Origin: Gnetum montanum
Taxonomy: Eukaryota > Streptophyta > Gnetopsida > Gnetales > Gnetaceae
Direction of reading: 5' to 3'
Assembly (NCBI GenBank): GCA_015680685.1
Contig: MNCI01002042.1
Location: 275,482 to 339,481 of the forward strand
Length of the DNA: 64,000 nt
Under the pieces are notes generated by a model. The model worked only from the letters and a program-made list of their open reading frames with translations, searched no databases and was not told the DNA's origin. The translations under genes were made by a program, and so were the position numbers. This document shows, in pieces, positions 11,605 through 22,470 of the stretch (positions are counted from its first letter, which is position 1; the number at the start of each line of letters is the position of its first letter).

Positions 11605-11882
11605 CCTAGTTTAAGGTCTTGGTAGATCGTGTGTTGGTTTCGGGTCCCAGCAGACTGCTATGCTGGTTTAAGGTCCCAACAGACCGTACATGCCAGTTTA
11701 ATGTCATGGTGGATGTGCCATGCCAGTTTATAGTCATAGCAGACTAGCTGTGCCAATTTAACGTCGTAGTGGACGGTTGCCACTAGTTTAATGTCATAGC
11801 AGATGCTGCTTGTTGTGCTTGCCAGTTTATCTTCGCAGTGGACGTTGGTTGTTGCCGCTAGTTTAACATCGTTGCGGACACT
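11605..11882. repeat. Array of nine degenerate hairpin motifs after integrase of B
   Basis: Copies of the motif TAGTTTAAGGTC-N6-GACCG occur about every 30 bases: for example GTTTAAGGTCTTGGTAGATC near 11610, GGTCCCAACAGACCG near 11670, GTCATAGCAGAC near 11735 and GTCGTAGTGGAC near 11763. In many copies the two arms can pair (GGTC with GACC, GTC with GAC). It is the same core motif as in the 50-bp array of element A. Confidence 0.8.
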
Positions 11883-11900
11883 GCTTGTCACCTTCATGCC

Positions 11901-13073
11901 TTAGATGTACGGCTTGAGGTATGAGTGATTTACTAGGTTGGCAAACACGTTGCCATCCATGTCCGCTAGCTTGAAGGCTCCATTTTCGAAGGCTTTAGTG
12001 ACCATGTAAGGGCCTTCCCAATTGGTTGAGAATTTGCTCACATGCTCATGAATGGCCTTGAGGAGAAGGTTTTCCTTCTGTACTAGCCGTTGATGCAGGT
12101 CTGCATGGTGCTTTTGCTATTGCTTGCTCTAGTAGTGCTCTATGCATCTTAGCATCTGCACGTGCTCCTCCTCTACTAAGTTGAGGTCAATGGTCCATGA
12201 CTCATTGTTCTAGGCTTCACTCACAACATCTGAGAGGATCATTCGGAGTGATGGTACCTGCAACTCAAGAGGCAACACAGCTTCAGATCTGTAAACAAGG
12301 CTGTAAGGAGTCTTAATTGTCACGGTTATGCATGTCATTCTGTAGGCCCAGAGAATGTAGAGGATTTGCTTGTGCCACCACCTCTTGCTGTTGCTAAGCA
12401 TCCACTCTAGCAAGTTGATGATGGACTTATTTGTAGCCTTCGCTTATCCGTTCACCTGCGGGTAGTATGGGGAGGAGAATGATTGCTTGATGCTTAGGTT
12501 GCTACAAAAGGTTTGGGTTTCTATACTACTGAATTGTGGCTCATTTTTGGTCACAATAGTCATTGGAAGCCCAAACCTTGTCACGATATGATCCAGGATG
12601 AAATGGAAGATTTGCTGAGACGTCATTTTCCTTAGGGGAATAGCTTCCATCCACTTAGCAAAATACTCAGTGGCAGTGATAATGAAGCTATGCCCTATGG
12701 AGGAGTTAGGCATGATAGGTCCTATGAGTTCTAGTCCCCATCATTGGAAAGGCCACGTGATTTGCATTGGGTGCAGGTCCATAGGTAAGACGTGTATGAG
12801 ATTCATGTATCTCTAACACGTGTCACATGTCTTGACTTTTGACAAGTAGTCATGCTCCATGCAGGGCCAATAGTATCCTAGACGTCTGATTTTGGTAGCC
12901 ATAGCCCTAGGTGCTATGTGTCCACTGCACAACCCTTCATGTAATTCATTAACTACCTTCTGCGCCTACTCCCCACCCACGCATGCCAGCAATATCCCAT
13001 CGTAAGAACGTTGACATAAGGCATCATTCCCCATGAGTGTATATTACTGGGCGCGCTTGCGGATCTCATCTCT
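11901..13073 (-). pseudogene. pol: Integrase region of element B pol
   Basis: The minus strand carries the integrase core: a segment ending ATEYFAKWMEAIPLRKMTS, then GLPMTIVTKNEPQFSS, then SPYYPQVNGQAKATNKSI, and downstream WAYRMTCITVTIKTPYSLVY. In functional relatives these read DYFTKW, SDNGTQF and GQAEATNK, so all three catalytic acidic positions appear replaced (E, K and K). The C-terminal part reads WEGPYMVTKAFENGAFKLAD, as usual in Tat-type integrases, and stops with TAA at 11901-11903. Several in-frame stops are present. Confidence 0.85.
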
Positions 13074-14087
13074 TTAAGCAGATGTCAATCCACCTAGGGG
13101 TTTGCCATGTTGCAGGTAGGCTTTAATGCTAGCGTACCACACCTGGGTATCCATGGAATTGATAGAGGACACGTGTCCCGCTTGAGTAACAGGATCAGTA
13201 CATTTGACAATCGCAGTCGGTAGACTTGTGAACGAATGTGGTGGAATGTTTAATGTAAGGGTTGCTAAGGCATCTGCCATGGTGTTCTTGTTGCGTGGCA
13301 TGTGTTGCACATCTATAGTTGTAAATTTCTTAAGCAAGCCTTTTTCTAGATTGCAGTAGGGTTGCAGGTGCGTAGCTTTGCAGGCGTAGACCCTGGTGAT
13401 TTGATTCACAACTAGTTGTGAATCTCTATGGATTGCCAAGTATTGTATGTGCAGTGTTTAGGTAGCTGAGAGGCCTCTGAGTAGCCCCTCATATTCTGCC
13501 ACATTGTTGGTATAGGGGAACGCAAAATGATAAGCAAACGGGTGCATTTTCCCAGAGGGAAATGTAATGACGGCACCTGCACTACCTCCTCGCGAGGTCG
13601 AAGCGTCATCGAAGTGTAAAGTAGCTTCTAGGTGCAATGGAACGATGTTGATAGTGTCAACATGCTCATCTGGGAATTCAGGATCTATGGTTTCATGGTC
13701 ATCGATGGGTGAGGTTGTAGGTTGTGTTGCTATGGCTTGACCCTTAGTCGATGACTGGCTTACTTAGCATAGGTCAAACTCCGTGGTTATTACTTTCCAT
13801 CGGGCTATCCTACTGCTCTCATATAGGTTGTTAGTAATAGCTCGAAGTATGTTGCTTTTGCAAATGATGTTGATTGCACTGCAAAATAGATAGTGCCTCC
13901 ACTTTTTCAATGCAAACACTAAGGCAAGGCAATTCCTCTCTACTTAGTTGTATTTCGCCTCATGCACTATTAATGCATGACTTAGGTAGTACATTGGTAT
14001 CTCAGATCCATCATCTCATTTTTGACATAGTAGTGCTGTGATAGATGTGTCAGAGGTGGCAAGGTAGATGAAGAAAGGCTTATTCCT
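13074..14087 (-). pseudogene. pol: RNase H domains of element B pol
   Basis: A degenerate first RNase H follows RT (reading YYLSHALIVHEAKYN and LALVFALKKWRHYL near 13900-13960). A second RNase H follows, of the type found only in the Tat lineage. It shows the four expected acidic positions in context: HFDDASTSRGGSAGAVI, NNVAEYEGLLRGL, HRDSQLVVNQI and NTMADALATL. A frame change near 13440 and several TAG stops interrupt it. In the active enzyme this domain removes the RNA strand during reverse transcription. Confidence 0.83.
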
Positions 14088-15371
14088 TTATGGTGGTGGA
14101 TATATAGTTGGGAGGTACGAGAGTTCTTCCTTCAAGTCATTGAAGGCTTGTTGACACTGGGTTATCCACTCGAAGTCAATCCATTTCTTTAGAAGATGTT
14201 GCATGGGATGTAACTTGTCAGTCAACTTTGCTATAAACCTTTGGATGAACTGTACCCTGCCTTGTAACCCACATAACTCCTTAAGGTTTGTAGAAGGTGC
14301 TAGGTTGATGATGGTCTTGACTTTGTCAGGGTCCATCCTTATTCCGGCCTCCGATACCATGAACCCTAACATGTGTCCGATTTTCACACCAAAAACACAC
14401 TTCTTAGGATTAAGGCGTAGATCATGCATTTGACAACATTTAAGGACTACCCCTAGATCGCATGGGTGATTAGCTACCTCCTTGGACTTGACTGCTATAT
14501 CATCCACATAGTCATTTAATGTTTCTAGGATGTAGTCGCTGAAGATGGAGGTCATGGCTTGCTGGTAGGTTGCTCCAGCATTCTTGAGCCCAAAAGGCAT
14601 CATGGTGTAATAGAAGGTACCCCATGGGGTCATGAAGGTCGTTGCTAGCTGATGTTCTGGGTTGATGCGAATTTGGTTGTAGTTGGAAAAGCCATCTATG
14701 AAGGATAACAAAGCATGACTAGCCATAGTGTCGATGAGTTGATCAATGCTTGGAAGTGGGAAATTGTCTTTGATCATCGCCTTGTTTAGATCCCAAAAGT
14801 CTATGTAGATTCATATCGCTCCCATTTTTTTGGAAACTACGATGATGTTGGACACCCACTCTGAATAATCAATTGCGTGGATGAAACCAGCTTGGTATAG
14901 CTTGGTGATTTCGTCCCTTACGGCTAGTGCAATTTCTGGTTTGACTTTACAAACCTTTTTCTTCATTGCCTTCATGCATGGGTCTAGGACAATGTTGTGC
15001 TATATCAGCCTCGAATCTAAACCCAGCATGTCATTGTACGACCATGTGAAGACTTTGATGTTCTCTTGCAGAATCTTGGCTATGTTTTCATGTGTCTGTG
15101 CGCCTAGGAGGGAGATAAGCTTTAACATTTTTACTTCTCCCTTGGACGTGGTCACAAGCATCTCAATGAGAGCATCCTCAGTTACATCCCTAGCCTCTAA
15201 ATCTAGAGTTCGAACTAGATGTTCGGGCTAGTCTAAGGATGTTTCTAAAGATGCTATAGTGTTAGCTATGGTTGAACCCTAGTCGATCAGATCTGGGTTC
15301 AATTGTCTCGCGAGCTTGCCATATGGACCTACTAGGGCTAAAGGTGTGGAGAGATTGTGATGGATTTCCAT
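14088..15371 (-). pseudogene. pol: Reverse transcriptase region of element B pol
   Basis: The second sense-strand ORF begins at an ATG whose complement is 15369-15371 (MEIHHNL). RT follows, with an open stretch from 14777 to 14088. Recognisable motifs are LPSIDQLIDTMASHALLSFID, TPWGTFYYTMMPFGLKNAGA, the catalytic box NDYVDDIAVKS (YVDD) and LRLNPKKCVFGV. Scattered TAG stops occur upstream of 14777. RT begins about 6.2 kb downstream of the protease end in sense direction because the antisense gene and arrays lie between; in ordinary Ty3/gypsy elements the two are adjacent. Confidence 0.9.
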
Positions 15372-15506
15372 TTTCTACATAACCTATTAAAATGAGACGA
15401 AAGCCTGGTTAAGAGGCACATGTTGGTAGCAATCGTGTATAACAAAAACTTGCAAAGCAATGACGAGATGTGATTAGCGAAGTATGATGTAAGGATTAAG
15501 ATTTTG

Positions 15507-15770
15507 CTAGTTTAAAGTCATGGCAAACCGTTATGGCATGGAGATGAAGAACTGCTAAAATAGGAAAATGTAAACTATCAACATGAGAAAATGTGAAACT
15601 GCTAAGGAGAAAATGTCAAACTGCTAATGCAAAAATGTGAGATTTCTAGTTTAGCGTCATTGTAAATGACGAACATATAGTAGATCGAAAAATGCTAGTT
15701 TAAGGTCTTCTCGGGCCGCAAAACTTGCAACTGTGCTGGGGTTTGCTAGTTTAAGGTCTTTTCGGATCAA
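15507..15770. repeat. Four hairpin-motif copies between pol and antisense gene of B
   Basis: CTAGTTTAAAGTCATGGCAA (15507), CTAGTTTAGCGTCATTG (15646), CTAGTTTAAGGTCTTCTCGG (15695) and CTAGTTTAAGGTCTTTTCGG (15746) are copies of the motif seen in the other arrays. They are separated by AT-rich spacers with repeated AAAATGT. Confidence 0.75.
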
Positions 15771-16101
15771 GAAAATCAAAAATATATTTTTTCATTTTTC
15801 AGGAAAGCAAGCCATTAGCTTGAAGCATGTCAAGGTTTTAATGTTAACAGTGCTATGTTGTCATGGCGAGCATGCTACGCTGTACGGTGCGCTCTGCATT
15901 AAACGGAGAAAGAGAGCGGCAAATTTTCCTTTTCACTATTACAGCCATAAATAGGGATTAAACCCTAGTAAACTTGTCATTCTTACCATAAGAGCACAGA
16001 GCCCATATTCGAATCACAAGGAAATTTCAGAGCAATTGTGCTATAGCGAACAAGGCAGTTTTCTGCACAGCGACAAGGAAAAGAAATCTATGAGCAGGAC
16101 G

Positions 16102-19100
16102 ATGGCTCCAAAGAAGGGATGTGCGAACTTGGAACTTGCGAAGGTTGAGGAGGTGAAGCAAACCATAGGATGCATGACATAGGCGCACGTCACAGTGCAG
16201 AAAGACATGCCATTAACCTGGTAGGCTACCATGCTTCCTCTATTTTTCCATGATTCTATTATCGTTTTTTCACTTCTATTGTTCTCTACTTTCGTTTTGC
16301 ATCCTAGTTTTAGCCATTTGCGTTTCTTGTCATCGTGTTGTTTTGGATTTGGCATTGCTACTATTGCCATCTTAGCCACAACGAGTGTATAAATATTACG
16401 CCATCATTGCATGCAAGGTCGCTTAAATCACCATCGCCATGGTTGTCATGACTGCGGGGGTTCATGCAGTTTAAGTTACTTGATCTTCAAATGGCATGAC
16501 GTAGGACCCTCTAGAGGGTCGGGCCATGCATGATGTGAGAGTGTGACATGTGTTCTGTTGGGGCGTATTGTTAATTTTCCTATTAGGGTTAATTGCCTTG
16601 TTGCTATGCTAGGCTATTTTTTGCTATGCTAGGCTGTTTCTTGCTATGCTATCGCTTTCATGTTCTTGCTACGCCATGTGCGAAAAGGGGGTTATGCTAC
16701 GCTATGTGCTTGGAATGCTAAGTATTGCTACGTTGCATATGTATTGCACTTAGACATGATGCTAACACTTGCTGGTGGTGTTGCGCAGGATGGGGCTAAG
16801 GGCAATGTTGATTTTCTTAGAAATTATAGGGGTCCTGTGTCATGTGAGCAAACCTGTGGCCAATGCTTCTCCTCTATGCTACCGCTTTCATGTTCTTGCT
16901 ACGCCATGTGCAAAAAGGGGGTTATGCTACGCTATGTGCTTGGACTACTAAGTATTGCTACGTTGCATGTGTATTGCACTTAGACATGATGCTAACACTT
17001 GCTGGTGGTGTTGCGCAGGATGGGGCTAAGGGCAATGTTGATTTTCTTAGAAATTATAGGGGTCCTGTGTCATGTGAGCAAACCTGTGGCCAATGCTTCT
17101 CCTTCCTAGATACATGTGGGAGAGCAGGGAGTCTGGTTCAGGAAGGGGGCACAGGGCTTCTTACAATTCCTCCTCGACCACTTTAGTGTGATGGTTTGGT
17201 CATCCCTAGAGGCGGAGAAGGTGGCCAGCATAACAGAAGCTATATTGCCTAGGGAAAGTCAGGGCATTCTAAGGTTTCTGATTGACAGGGCAATCATGAG
17301 CAGGTAGGGAGAAGGATCCAGTCAATGCCCAATAGGGTTAAGGCGTTTGGCTTGGATTTGGGAGATGCCTGAGTATAGTTGCTACCACCATTATAACACA
17401 CTATTCCTTGCATGCTTTATGACGATGTGCTCCAGAACCCTCAGGAAACTATCTATTGTGCTGGTAGGTGAGTTTTTTAGCCTTATTTCACTGTGTTTGT
17501 GCAATGCTGGCCATATTGGACTAATGCTAATAATATGCATTTGTTACTAGGTTCTTCATCAATAAGGATGGGGTTCACAACCTATTAGGTCTACTGGCTA
17601 CAGTGCAGATAGCCCTATAGGAGTTCTCTTCTGCTAAGAACATGCGAGCAGGTTTGATCAGTTAATGCAAGGGTGAATACCACACCTACCTGCATCAATA
17701 CTCAATTTCCTACAATCAGTGCAAGGGGTAGGGTTGGCTAGATGAGAAGTAGACAGATCCCTTCAAACCGATCACGGTTGAACAAGTTCTGTTTGAACTT
17801 CCATTGTTCTTGTTACCGTATAGGCCCGGTAGGCCAAATAGTAAGTGTTGCATGCTTAAGAGTCTTTGCAATCTTTGTATTTTCTACATTTTTATGCTAA
17901 ATGTTTTTGTAAAAACTATTGTAGGGGTGAAGAAGCCCTAGGAGGTGATTGTGGTAATTTCCGAGACACAGAGGGTGAACATCTACTTCAAATATGACAA
18001 AGTAGAAGCAAGCCAATGCTGGATAAATGGTGTAGCTTCAGACTCATTGGTCTAGAACATCGAAAAGGCTGGGCTTATGGATCTATTCTTAGCCCCGAAT
18101 CCAAGCGTTCCTTCCGCCGAGATGCTCTCCCTGGTCAACTCCTTTTCTGAAAAGGTGGGCTGCTTTCGCACGCACATACAAGGCATGCAGGTGATCATTG
18201 AAATCAATGACTAGCTATTCGTGGACTTGTTTGGTGTTCCTTCCGAGGGCATCCTCATAGGATCGAAGGACAAGAAGGAGCTAACCATTTAAAAGAAGGA
18301 CATTCAGGAGTGGTTGGGGATTGCTAAGGAGAAAAAAGGGCTCCCCATGGAGAAGCTTAAAGATGGGCCTGCCTTGGAGATCTACCTCATCTTCCATGCT
18401 CGCACATTCCTCTAGCTACTTAGTCAAGGGAAGGTCGTGGGGATTGAGTAGGCCTAGATAATGCAGGAGGTCATGGAAGAAGGGGCTTGCTACAATTGGG
18501 CCAGCTTCCTATGTAAAGGCTTGTAGGCTGAAGTTTTGGGACTCCGCCAAAAATTGGAGTCCTATTCCAACATACATTATGCCTTCTACATAGCCTATCT
18601 GAAGTTCTTTGCAGAGTTTTTGGTGGTTCACGAGAATGGAGTTTGGGTCATGCGCAATCATGACCAGATTTCCAAACCGTGGATTTGCCAGATCCTCTAG
18701 ACCACACAAGCCTAAGATCCCCCAGAAATAATTAGGGAGTCATTCTCTATGACGACCAAGGATTAGGTGGCTCACAACATTTGTGGCTAGGATAGCATAG
18801 GTGAGTCGTCCATTGCTGTAGCTGGTAGTGTGGCGTGGGGGGAATGTCTCATACGTGAGATTGTGCCCAAAAAGTTGCAGTGGAAGAGGCCTCCTCTAGC
18901 TAAGGAAACCTTTTGCGTGGAGGAAGAGGAGGGGTAGAGACTACAACTTAAACTGCAAAGGATGTAACCCTGCATTGGTAAATGCTTTTGTCTAATGCTT
19001 ACTTTGTTATTGTTTGCTACGCTAGGTGGTGTAGCGTAGCATAGCACCTGCTTTAGGATAACTTGTTTTTTACTAATGCAAACATGTTTCTTTGCTGGCA

Positions 19101-20799
19101 GAGGAAGAAGAAGAAGAAGAAGAAGGCGACGAAGAGGTGTCGGCCCCTAAGGCTAGGGCAACAAATAAAGACACGGAGGTTCCAATCTTGGAAGAAAGGG
19201 CCCTAATCAAGAATAAAGGAGCTCTTGTCGCTAAGGTAGGGGCTCTTGTCATTAGGGAGAATCCTCTTACTAACGAGAAGTGCACTTTTGGAGATGAAGT
19301 AGAGTCTCCTTTAAATAAAAAGGGTGTTGGTCTTTCCAAAGAAAAGGCACCAGCACATGAGGAAGAGGTCCTTACATATTTAGCAGGGACCTCTACCAAG
19401 GCTACCACCATTGTCTTGCATCAGCAAGAGGGAAGACCGTAATCGGACGTTGGTGAGTTCGGCAATATGTCTATCTTCTCACAACCCCTTTTGACCATTT
19501 CTAATATGTTTAGTCATGTGACAGGTGCTACTGTTGATGTTGCAGGACCCTCTTTGATTCGTGTGGAGTCGTGAGTTGAGATCCTTGAAAATTTTATGTT
19601 CGTGCAGAGAATCGTAGACGAGATGATCAACCGCCTCCAGCAGGTGGACCCTGACGTGGGTAAGTAGTAGTATTAGATACTATTATGTTGTTATGCTAAA
19701 ATTCCTTGAGTTCACTAATCTTGCTATGCTAACACAATTTCTACAATCTTTATGTCATGGTAGCCTCTCGGCTCAAATGGGACTCGACACGACCTTTGAA
19801 AGTTGGTATCGTGGCTACATTCTCACTAGACGTGATTGAGGTGTCTCGTCACATGTATGACGAGGCTTGCAAATTGATTTCGCACTTGGCATGCTCCTTG
19901 TGGGAGTATAAGAAAGTCAATGAGGACTTGTGGAAATGGGTCCAAAGAGCTGAGAAAAGAGAGGCAGACCTGGTCACCGAAGTGGAGGATCTCAGGTCGA
20001 GGAACAAGTTACTCATAGCCCGTGACACAAATAATGAGGACTGGTGCACGACTGTAATAGACTACGCCAGATTTTGGATTGTCACATGTCAGAACATTGA
20101 AGCTGCTCACGAGATAATCGAACAATCAATGCAAATAGACTTGATAGCCCAGAAGTGTCAGGATTTGAAAGATTTTAGCGCTAATATTTACAAAGTCCCA
20201 GAGAAACCATAAACATATGTATAAATGGAAAAATGTCACCCATTGTAAACTGTTCAAGGACGCTGTTGTCGAGGCATTTACGTATAAAGCATTTGTAAAT
20301 GCCATTGATGTTTTTGAGGCTTATGCCAAGTTTAGAGAGCAAGTAAAGGTTACAGAATCTCCTAACCTGAAAGTGGACCTTCCCACAGGAGAGACCGGAA
20401 CCGTCTCCTTTTCCCCAGGACCACCAAGGTGGACAATCGCCAAAAGGGAGAGAGTTGCTATGGATGTTGAACCAAGAAATAGGCCTTGGATGGACATCAC
20501 GGTAGAGGAGGTCTAGCACCACCTATAGCTCGGTTTAGACTAGATACCCTTTGAGATGGATTCAAGCCCTTCTTAGGTTAGTTGCTTTCTACTGTGTTAA
20601 TGCTTATGCTTTATCGTAGTTTGCATTTGTTGCCCTAGTTGACCACTTCACTCCTACGATGCAGGCTCTAGATGAGGGTGCAGGGCTCGTAGAGGGAGGA
20701 AATGAAGAACCAGTAGAGGGTGATGCAGGGGAAGGAGATGCAAAAGAGAATGATGCAGAAATGAAAGGTGAAGATGATGCGAGTAGAGACAACCTATGA
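16102..20799 (+). pseudogene. Antisense spliced gene of element B (aORF)
   Basis: A multi-exon gene lies on the strand opposite to gag and pol. I do not recognise its function. A possible start is the ATG at 16102 (MAPKKGC). GT/AG introns read by eye are 17468-17550, 17841-17924, 18978-19101, 19453-19524, 19660-19763 and 20577-20664. The exon 17925-18977 encodes a globular part (reading INDQLFVDLFGVPSEG and YNWASFLCKGL). The exon from 19102 is acidic (a run of Glu), the exon from 19764 a charged coiled coil (KRWD-like start, then VNEDLWKWVQRAEKREADLV) and the last exon an acidic tail ending at 20799. The last four introns match those of the A copy. Many TAG stops and a frame change near 20212 show it is decayed. 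It is convergent with gag-protease and divergent from pol. Confidence 0.72.
16644..17103. repeat. 230-bp tandem duplication inside the antisense gene
   Basis: 16644-16873 and 16874-17103 are nearly identical direct repeats. Each holds GCTTTCATGTTCTTGCTACG at the start, a GCGCAG splice acceptor and the exon-like stretch after it, ending CCAATGCTTCTCCT. The duplication therefore doubles an acceptor and part of an exon. Confidence 0.93.
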
Positions 20800-20974
20800 C
20801 AACATGGGATTTTTTTTTTGAAATTTTTAATTTTTGTAACAAATTTTGCAAAAATTATTTGAAAGAAAAGATAACAGTTTTGAATAAAGCAAAGAGGAAA
20901 AAAAATTGATTTTGCGCTAACTTGTGCATTGCATATGTGCTATGTTTGTAAAATGTTCATGCTTTCATGTGCTA

Positions 20975-21490
20975 GTTTTGGGCCTTTTTGGGCCATTGCT
21001 AGTTTTAGGCCATTTTGGGCCTTTACGTAAACATGCCAAAGAGATGATACGTTAACAACTTGAACAATGGCTAATTGGTAACTTATGCTAATTTTAGGCT
21101 ATTTCGGGCCATTACTAGTTTTAGGTCGTTTCGGGCCATTACTAGTTTTAGGCCATTTCGGGCCATTACATGGCATACTTTTAGGTCGTTTTAGGCGATA
21201 GTGTAAAATAGTTTTAGGCCATTTTGGGCTATAGCATAACATGCCAAAAGGATGGTATGTTAACAGAGCAAAAAAGAAAAAAAAAGTGATGATCCTAGTT
21301 TTAGGCCATTTCAGGCCATAGCGTAGCATGCCAAAAGGATGGCATGTTAACAAAGCAAAAAAAGCGATGATGCTAGTTTTAGGCCATTTCGGGCCATAGC
21401 GTAGCATGCTATTAGGATGGCATGTTAACAAAGAAAAAAGCGATGATGCTAGTTTTAGGCCATTTCGGGCCATAGTGTAGCATGCCAAAA
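20975..21490. repeat. Array of about ten hairpin motifs between antisense gene and protease of B
   Basis: The core CTAGTTTTAGGCCATTTCGG with a following GCC is repeated. The last units are 76-78 bp long (starts 21295, 21373, 21449) and include ATAGCGTAGCATGCCAAAAG and GATGGCATGTTAAC. Earlier units are shorter, with only the core. GGCC-ATTTCG-GGCC can pair. The position is equivalent to the 50-bp array of element A. Confidence 0.88.
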
Positions 21491-21593
21491 GGATGATATG
21501 TTAACAAAGAAAAAAATGATAAATGTACTAGGGATGGAAATTGGGCAGGAAGCAGTGGGGTTGCTACATTATGCGTAGCTGCCTCTTGACCCG

Positions 21594-22470
21594 TCATGGG
21601 TTGATCAGAACATAAGTTCGAGATGTTTTGCCAAAACCCTCATCCACATCATTATCCCTCGCTTGGAAGGGCAACTCAACCCATACGCCTTCGTTTTGGT
21701 AATCGGCTTGCTGAGACGATTCCCCCGCTGAGTGGTTAATGTGCACATGAGCAGGTTCTTCGTTCTTAGAGGTTACGACCTCTGAACACTACTCTGTGTT
21801 TATGTTACTAATAGCTTGTGTTGCTACTTCGTCACCATGGATCACCACCTCCCTGCCTGCGTATGGTAGGTGGATTTCCTGATGTATGGATGAGGAGACA
21901 ACCCTAAGTTGTGCAAACTATGATCTCCCCAAGATCAGGTTAAACTTGGGCATTTCCTCAACTACGATAAATGTTGCATTTGTGGGGAACTGGTCCCCTA
22001 CTACAAATTCTATGTAGACTGTGCCCTTCACCAGGATGCGTGCCCCATTGAACAGCCTTAGACACGACATCATTGTGGGTTTGATTTGGTTGACCAAGCC
22101 CAATTTGTCCACAATACGGAAGGGGATGACGTTAGTGGCAGCCCCATCATCAATGTGTACCCTTTGGATCCAGTGTTGACTGACCCAAATTATGATGAAA
22201 AAGGGTGTCGTGGTCACTTGACCCCTTTTGGGATCTTCCCTAATGGCGTCATCGCTGAAAATCAATTGGGATGGCTTAGGCTCTATGGGTGTAGAGGGAA
22301 ACATGACCGAGTGGATTGCTTTCTCTTCTGTTGGCATGTCTTTGTTGACCGGAATCACTATCAACATGCGGATCAGAGCCTCATGGTGGGGGATAGATGT
22401 CATGATTAGGTCGTACAGGCTTAGTGTAGTTTTTTTCTATTTTAAAGCTTGCTTGACCTGAGTGATGGCA
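21594..22470 (-). pseudogene. Aspartic protease of element B
   Basis: The minus-strand frame from 22403 carries the active-site region HIDDGAATNVIPFRIVDKLG and ends in FNLILGRS before a stop near 21918. After it an acidic tail reads on to a TGA at 21594-21596. It aligns over its whole length with the protease of element A. A frame change near 22440-22480 separates it from the preceding linker. The D-D-G-A active-site loop itself is intact. Confidence 0.82.

Noticed and set aside
16102-20799. Plant mobile domain (PMD, MAIN/MAIL1-like) protein
   Set aside because: I looked for the usual PMD patterns and did not see a convincing one; calling it would be a guess.
20654-20851. Minus-strand ORFs opposite the acidic tail of the antisense gene
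   Set aside because: Ser/Leu-rich shadow frames of GA-rich coding sequence.
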